Shown here in pieces: positions 59,521 to 64,000 of a DNA stretch of 64,000 nt; position 1 is the stretch's first letter; every line of letters starts with the position of its first letter. Origin of the DNA: Proteobacteria bacterium UBA6503 (GTDB taxonomy: Bacteria; Pseudomonadota; Alphaproteobacteria; UBA1280; UBA6503). The stretch spans positions 558,001-622,000 of the forward strand of contig DJLZ01000005.1 in assembly GCA_002436405.1 (NCBI GenBank), in the 5' to 3' direction. A program made the position numbers and the translations under genes. The notes under the pieces were generated by a model, which did not search any database, was not told the origin of the DNA, and was given only the letters and a program-made list of their open reading frames with translations.

Positions 59521-61380
59521 TTAGCTGTTAGGCTTTGCTTTGTTAGCAGCCGCCGTACGGCCACGCTTTTGCGCAGCTTGCGTGCGTTGGTCTTTAGTTG
59601 GCGCAAAGAATACCAATGAGTGCCCTTCCGGTGGGTTAAAGTCCACTTGTGCACTGTTAAAGTACAAACGGCCAGAACCACTAATTGAAAGCACAGGCAT
59701 TGCATGGTCACCGTGCTTACTTACAAAGTCAGCGTAGCTGAATTCATCAGTCAGTTGTACGCTCGCAAACTCCCAACCCTGTAGGTGTTTAGCCATTAGG
59801 TTATCGTAGCTTGCGTTTTCACCAATCAGCGTACGACCACGCAAGGTGTGGCTATAGGCTTTCGGGTCAGACTCATCATCTTTATCGCTAGCAAGCTGCA
59901 CAACGCCATTACGGCCAAACTCATGCGCAAAGCGGCTGCACACTAGTGTGTTGTAGGCAAAGTTGTCGGTTGCCGCCAAAATAAAGCTGTACGGGTTAAA
60001 TTCAATGTTGTGCTCGGCTTCTTCAGAGGCAATCTCACCGTAGTGCACAGGTACACTGGCAAGGCGTGCTTGACGTAGGTGGTGCCAGTTATGGTCAGCC
60101 AATAGCACAGGCACTTCATGCTCTTTAAGCAGTAGTGCAAGCTCTGAGCTTAGAGGGTTTGCGCCCACAATCAATACACCGCCTGATTTTGTTGCGGTAA
60201 GCTTAAGCTTAGTTGCCAGTGTTTTAAGGCTAAAGCCGTAAATCAGAACTGTTGAAAGCACCACAGCGAATGATAGCGGCACCATACGGGCACCATCTTC
60301 AAAGCCTGCTTCCACAAGTGCTGGGCCCAATAGACCACAAATCGCAACCAATACAACACCACGAGGTGCTACACAGCCTACAAGGATTTTTTCATTCAAT
60401 GAAAGTGACGTGTCCTTAGTCGACATTGCCACCACCAACGGACGCACAACAACAATCATTGCCAAAATAAACAAGATGTCGCGCAGGCCAATTTGCTGAA
60501 TATCAGCAACGGTCAGCGTTGCTGTAAGTAGAATAAACAAGAATGAAATTAGGATAATACTTAGGTATTCCTTAATACGACGGATTTCATCCACGCTTGA
60601 AATTTTACTGTTGGCCAAAACCATACCCAAAACGGTTACAGCAATTAGACCACCCTCTTCTAGCACCATGTTGGCCATAACGTAGCCAGTTACAACGGCG
60701 GTAAGGGTTACAGGCGCCTTCAAAAATTCAGGTAGGTGGTCATCGCGCATCAGCCAAACCATAGCACGGCCAAAGGCAGCACTTGCCGCTGCGATAAAGA
60801 GGATAATAACGGTCAGGTCAATGGCGCTTGCCACAGGGTCTGACTGCATGCTGCTTTGGGTCAAAAACTCATAGGCAATAACCGCAAACATCGCGCCTAC
60901 AGGGTCAACAACAATACCTTCCCACTTCAGGACTGATGCCACACGGCTGTTAAGCTTTGCCTGACGCAATAGCGGGATAATAACCGTTGGCCCCGTTACC
61001 ACCAAAATACCACCGAATACGATTGAGACACCCCACGAAAGGCCAGCTACATAAACAGCTGCCAGTGTAATAAGTACCCAACTTAAAAAGCCCCCAAGCC
61101 ACACAAGCTGCCAAACGGCCCGACGAATTTCACGAAGCTCAGAAAACTTAAGACTAAGCCCCCCATCAAAAAGAATAACAGCTACCGCCATCGAAACCAG
61201 CATGCCTAGCATATCGCCCATTTGGTTATGCGGATTAAGCACATCAAGGCCAGGCCCTAGCAAAATACCTACTGCTGAAAGTAGAATAATCGCTGGTACA
61301 TGAAGTTTCCAAGCAAGCCACTGCGCGCCAGTAGCCAGAATAAGTAGCAGCATAAATAGCTCAACTGCGTGATGATCCAT
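59521..61380 (-). CDS. Cation:proton antiporter with TrkA-N domain
   Basis: 619 residues. About twelve membrane helices form a Na+/H+ exchanger core (LFDGGLSLKFSEL, GPTVIIPLLRQAKLN, WEGIVVDPVGAMFAV with the ion-binding aspartate region). A C-terminal cytoplasmic Rossmann domain (GGVLIVGANPLSSELALLL, about 396-414) of the RCK/TrkA-N type may sense nucleotides. A basic Arg/Lys/Ala tail ends the protein. Na+ or K+ cannot be told apart from sequence. Confidence 0.9.
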   Translation of the reverse strand: MDHHAVELFMLLLILATGAQWLAWKLHVPAIILLSAVGILLGPGLDVLNPHNQMGDMLGMLVSMAVAVILFDGGLSLKFSELREIRRAVWQLVWLGGFLSWVLITLAAVYVAGLSWGVSIVFGGILVVTGPTVIIPLLRQAKLNSRVASVLKWEGIVVDPVGAMFAVIAYEFLTQSSMQSDPVASAIDLTVIILFIAAASAAFGRAMVWLMRDDHLPEFLKAPVTLTAVVTGYVMANMVLEEGGLIAVTVLGMVLANSKISSVDEIRRIKEYLSIILISFLFILLTATLTVADIQQIGLRDILFILAMIVVVRPLVVAMSTKDTSLSLNEKILVGCVAPRGVVLVAICGLLGPALVEAGFEDGARMVPLSFAVVLSTVLIYGFSLKTLATKLKLTATKSGGVLIVGANPLSSELALLLKEHEVPVLLADHNWHHLRQARLASVPVHYGEIASEEAEHNIEFNPYSFILAATDNFAYNTLVCSRFAHEFGRNGVVQLASDKDDESDPKAYSHTLRGRTLIGENASYDNLMAKHLQGWEFASVQLTDEFSYADFVSKHGDHAMPVLSISGSGRLYFNSAQVDFNPPEGHSLVFFAPTKDQRTQAAQKRGRTAAANKAKPNS

Positions 61381-61561
61381 CGTTTAAAACCTTTATGATT
61401 AATATGCCTGTTTATTTATGTTCTAATTTTGCCACAGGCCTAAAGTTTTAACAGAGTACGTTATAGTCCCACTGTACACAAACCCTTTTTTGGTGTAATA
61501 AGGCGGCATGAATAGTTTATCTTCTATATTCTTTTACGCTTACACAGGAGTCATGTAACAC

Positions 61562-62194
61562 ATGAAAACTCAAGCCTCTCTTGGTGCAACTGCACCCCTC
61601 ACTGCCCAAATCAAAGCTGTCACTCATGGTGAAGGCGTCGAAAAAGCCCTGATGGCAAGTTTCGCTGACAACGGCACCCCGCTGGCCACACTGGCCATCG
61701 AAGCACTTGCTAACGACCTGCTGCCTACGGCCTACCCGGACCTTGCCAAACTGCGTGACAACGCAACCGAAGCCTTCGACAAGTGCGTGCTTGCAGCCAT
61801 CAACGAGCTGTACTCCACCTACGGGCGCAACGTGCCTGCAGCGTTTTACAACGTTCTGCTGACCGCAGCGTTCAAGTCGGATGACGGTATCATGTACCGC
61901 ATGTTCCAAAAAGCCAACCAGCTGGAAGAAGACCGTCTGAACGACGCTGTGCTTCACGCCATGCTGCTGGTCACGCCAATTGGCCTGCATGTGCAGTCGG
62001 TTCTTTCGGGTTACGGCCTTGAGCTGGTTCACGTGATGAACTGCTCGTGCATTCTGCGTCCGACGGCTCGTAAGCCGTTCGAAGCCCCCGTCGACCGTGA
62101 CGAGCTTCCGGCGCTGACCGAGAACCTGATGGCCGCGGCACTTGAACAATACGGCGTTAATGCTGTATCATCGGGTGATAAGCGCGGGTTTTAA
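61562..62194 (+). CDS. Hypothetical cytosolic protein, GC-richer cassette
   Basis: 210 residues, mostly helical, no signal or membrane segment. Segments KALMASFADNGTPLATLAIE, LLTAAFKSDDGIMYRMFQ and YGLELVHVMNCSCIL do not match any family I know. Codon style is that of the other GC-richer cassettes (CTG, GTC, GCC), there is a pyrimidine-rich leader (TATCTTCTATATTCTTTTAC) and an ACAGGAGTC ribosome site. Opposite-strand open frame ignored. Probably transferred DNA; function unknown. Confidence 0.65.
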   Translation: MKTQASLGATAPLTAQIKAVTHGEGVEKALMASFADNGTPLATLAIEALANDLLPTAYPDLAKLRDNATEAFDKCVLAAINELYSTYGRNVPAAFYNVLLTAAFKSDDGIMYRMFQKANQLEEDRLNDAVLHAMLLVTPIGLHVQSVLSGYGLELVHVMNCSCILRPTARKPFEAPVDRDELPALTENLMAAALEQYGVNAVSSGDKRGF

Positions 62195-62235
62195 GACTCT
62201 CTCTTTTACTTTTATACTTGTATAAGGAGTTCCTT

Positions 62236-62871
62236 GTGGACAACAACAAGACAACCCCAGGTTTGCGCCTGTTGTGGGGTTTGCTCATCATGCTTGGCTT
62301 TGCCGGGCTTGAGCTGACCACCGGTGCAATGCTGGGTATCAGCACTCTGCTGGCCGATGGCCTTGACATGCTGGGCCATAGCGGCCTGCTTGCCTTGGCA
62401 ATGACCGTGCAAATTGTGGCAGCTCGCCTGCCCGATACTGCACGTGCCAAAACCGAAGGTTATGGCGGCCTTGCCATCGCAGCTTACCTGTTCATTATGG
62501 CGGTGATTCTTATCACCACTGGTGGGCACGGCGGTCATGGTGGCCATCACGGGCACCATGGTCACATGGAAGCTGAGCATGCTGGCTTCGTCATCATGGG
62601 CTTTGCTGTTCTTAGCATCATCATCCATGCGGGTACGGGCAAGCTGCTTTACGGCGGCAAGTGTCATCCGCTTGTGTTGGGTGCCTGCGTGTACATCTTC
62701 AGTCACACCTTCATGGCAATTGCCATGTTCGGCGGTGGTCTGCTGATGGCCGTAACAGGCTTCCATAACATGGATATGATCCTCACCCTGGGCATTGCCC
62801 TGTTTATGGGTGCAGGCGCTGGCAAGCTGGGTCACCTTTCGTACCGCCGCTTGAAGCAGGCTAAAAAGTAA
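62236..62871 (+). CDS. Short CDF-like membrane protein with histidine-rich loop
   Basis: 211 residues from GTG 62236, which has AAGGAG upstream; a TTG at 62218 lies before that ribosome site and is rejected. About five to six membrane helices. LLADGLDMLGHSGLL (about 38-52) resembles the metal-binding helix of cation diffusion facilitators (usually D/H-x3-D). A His/Gly-rich loop (HGGHGGHHGHHGH, about 98-110) follows the third or fourth helix, as in zinc CDFs. The second CDF metal site is incomplete (SHTFMAIAM) and there is no cytoplasmic C-terminal domain. Metal transport is plausible, not shown. GC-rich codon style. Confidence 0.65.
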   Translation: MDNNKTTPGLRLLWGLLIMLGFAGLELTTGAMLGISTLLADGLDMLGHSGLLALAMTVQIVAARLPDTARAKTEGYGGLAIAAYLFIMAVILITTGGHGGHGGHHGHHGHMEAEHAGFVIMGFAVLSIIIHAGTGKLLYGGKCHPLVLGACVYIFSHTFMAIAMFGGGLLMAVTGFHNMDMILTLGIALFMGAGAGKLGHLSYRRLKQAKK

Positions 62872-62903
62872 TCTTAGCAAGCCACAGCAACACAATTAAC
62901 GTA

Positions 62904-62936
62904 AACAGCCCCTCTTAACCGAGGGGCTGTTTTTTA
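62904..62936 (+). terminator. Intrinsic terminator after the CDF-like gene
   Basis: AAACAGCCCCTC, loop TTAACC, GAGGGGCTGTTTTTT. Confidence 0.9.
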
Positions 62937-62954
62937 TGCATTTACATAGCCTCA

Positions 62955-63001
62955 TTTTGTATACAAAACCTGTTGTATTCCCCCTCAAACTGGCCTATAT
63001 G
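62955..63001 (+). promoter_or_regulatory. 14-base palindrome TTTTGTATACAAAA and promoter of the last gene
   Basis: The perfect palindrome TTTTGTATACAAAA (62955-62968) lies just upstream of TTGTAT (62973-62978), a 17-base spacer and TATATG (62996-63001). It is the longest copy of this element in the window. A pyrimidine-rich leader (TTTTCTTTTCTTATTC) follows. Confidence 0.55.
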
Positions 63002-63074
63002 TGGGTGGTTATATTTTATCTTCACATTTTCTTTTCTTATTCTACCTTCCATCCCCTTACAGAGAGGACCCAAC

Positions 63075-64000
63075 ATGGCTGGATTATACTGGCTTTTGCT
63101 GGTGCCGGTTCTGGTGCCGTTTGGTATTTGGTTCGCCACTTACCTTCGCAACAAACCGACACTCTCGTTCATGGCATTAGGCGCTTCGATTCTTGCGGGC
63201 TGTCTTGTTATGGCGGGCATGTGGCACCTTAGCCGTGCGCAGCAAATTACGGATACTGAAATCTGGAACGGTCAGGTGACTGACAAAAAACAGGTTTGGG
63301 TTTCGTGCTCACACAGCTACGAGTGCTTTTGCACCACCGACCGTGACGGCAACCGTACGTGCCAAACGTGCTATGAACACTCAAACGACTGGGACTGGGT
63401 TGTCTACACCACTGCCGGTGACCTGACAATCAGTCGCGTGGATCGCCGTGGTTCCCACACACCGCCCCGCTGGGCGCAAGTGGAAATTGGCGAACCTGCC
63501 TCGGTTGAGCATCGCTACAAGAACTACGTTCAGGCCGTGCCCGAATCGCTCTATAACCTGAGTGAAGCGGAAAACGATGCCCTGCCCGATGTTCCGAATT
63601 ACCCTGAGGTATACGACTACTACCGCATCGACCGTGTGTTGACCGTGGGCGTAACGTATGCCGATGCAGATGTGCTCAACGCTCATCTGAATACTGCGCT
63701 CATGACCCTTGGCCCGCAAAAGCAGGCAAATGTGGTTGTGATTGTTGTCAACGCCCCTGACCCCAACTACCGCTATAAGGTTGAGGCGTCATGGATTGGT
63801 GGCAACAAGAACGATATTATCGTTTTGCTCGGTACGGATGAGACCGCCGAAACTGTCGCCTGGGCTGATGTCATTACCTTTGCTGGCAATGCCGGCAACG
63901 AGCTGTTTAAGGTGACCTTGCGTGACCAACTGCTTGATGGCAACACCCTTGATGGTGCAACTGTGGCTTCGGCCATCAGTACCAACATCACAGAACTTTA
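63075..64000 (+). CDS. Membrane protein of a large-phage-type family (3' end beyond window)
   Basis: The frame is open from ATG 63075 (GAGAGGACC upstream) to the last base, 308 codons, so the gene is incomplete. Two membrane helices (about 4-22 and 31-50) are followed by a cysteine cluster (C78, C84, C86, C96, C99 in VSCSHSYECFC and TCQTCYEH), then IGEPASVEHRYKNYVQAVP, PEVYDYYRIDRV and ASWIGGNKNDIIVLLG. I recall the same order of motifs in conserved membrane proteins of large tailed phages; this is not verified. The cysteines suggest a zinc or disulfide module. GC-rich codon style. Confidence 0.7.
   Translation, partial: MAGLYWLLLVPVLVPFGIWFATYLRNKPTLSFMALGASILAGCLVMAGMWHLSRAQQITDTEIWNGQVTDKKQVWVSCSHSYECFCTTDRDGNRTCQTCYEHSNDWDWVVYTTAGDLTISRVDRRGSHTPPRWAQVEIGEPASVEHRYKNYVQAVPESLYNLSEAENDALPDVPNYPEVYDYYRIDRVLTVGVTYADADVLNAHLNTALMTLGPQKQANVVVIVVNAPDPNYRYKVEASWIGGNKNDIIVLLGTDETAETVAWADVITFAGNAGNELFKVTLRDQLLDGNTLDGATVASAISTNITEL

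Noticed and set aside
61517..62149. 210-codon leftward frame opposite the soluble orphan
   Set aside because: No ribosome site; composition artefact of the GC-richer cassette.
62212..62895. 227-codon leftward frame opposite the CDF-like gene
   Set aside because: His/Gln-rich antisense translation; the rightward frame has membrane helices and GTG with AAGGAG.
1..64000. CRISPR arrays, tRNA/rRNA genes, insertion sequences, integrases
   Set aside because: Read for direct-repeat arrays, transposase motifs and cloverleaf-like sequences; none convincing was seen.

Overview
The window reads as a stretch of alphaproteobacterial chromosome of moderate GC content. The case for this is the bamD-recN-ligA block (48.8-53.4 kb), a DUF6134-type protein beside an RND pump, and above all a ceramide (sphingolipid) locus in nearly the order known from Caulobacter. 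I cannot name the genus. No rRNA, tRNA, CRISPR array, transposase or integrase was seen. No gene-free stretch is longer than about 220 bases.

Layout. 0-3.7 kb: leftward genes: start of hflK, crcB, a bactofilin-like membrane protein, mrp and a saccharopine-dehydrogenase-like enzyme. 3.8-7.7 kb: four rightward genes of a different, GC-richer codon style (a PolB-like exonuclease and three paralogous membrane proteins), each with its own promoter and usually its own terminator. 7.7-13 kb: a two-domain ThyX-like protein, indoleamine 2,3-dioxygenase, a cold-shock protein, an SDR, a thioesterase and an Rv2179c-like exonuclease. 13-18 kb: a leftward RND efflux unit. 18.1-20.9 kb: HIT protein, lptF, lptG. 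21-33.6 kb: sphingolipid locus. 33.8-36 kb: gor and an MscS channel. 36-42.4 kb: mostly uncharacterised small and membrane proteins plus a class III nucleotide cyclase. 42.5-44.3 kb: a second GC-richer orphan gene of phage-like type. 44.4-48.8 kb: GST, trhO, and a zinc protease/rimK/deacylase trio. 48.8-61.4 kb: housekeeping genes (ligA, recN, bamD, ccsA, adenosine kinase, corA, ung, msrB, antiporter). 61.5-64 kb: a third GC-richer block, with the last gene running off the end.

How the genes fit together. In the sphingolipid locus, AasR and AcpR would activate and carry a fatty acid, Spt would condense it with serine, CerR would reduce the keto group, and the GNAT-type bCerS would N-acylate the base. 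A di-iron hydroxylase could hydroxylate the product. A DAGK-type kinase, a Tam41-like cytidylyltransferase-type protein, a CDP-alcohol transferase and two NTP transferases would then build a phosphorylated, probably anionic headgroup. LptF/LptG lie directly upstream and might serve lipid export.

The most unusual material is (i) the Tam41-like protein next to the ceramide-kinase-like gene, (ii) the GC-richer single-gene cassettes with near-consensus promoters and pyrimidine-rich leaders, several of which recall proteins of large tailed phages, and (iii) an 8-bp palindrome TGTATACA that I found six times, always between genes, both at those cassettes and around the sphingolipid locus.
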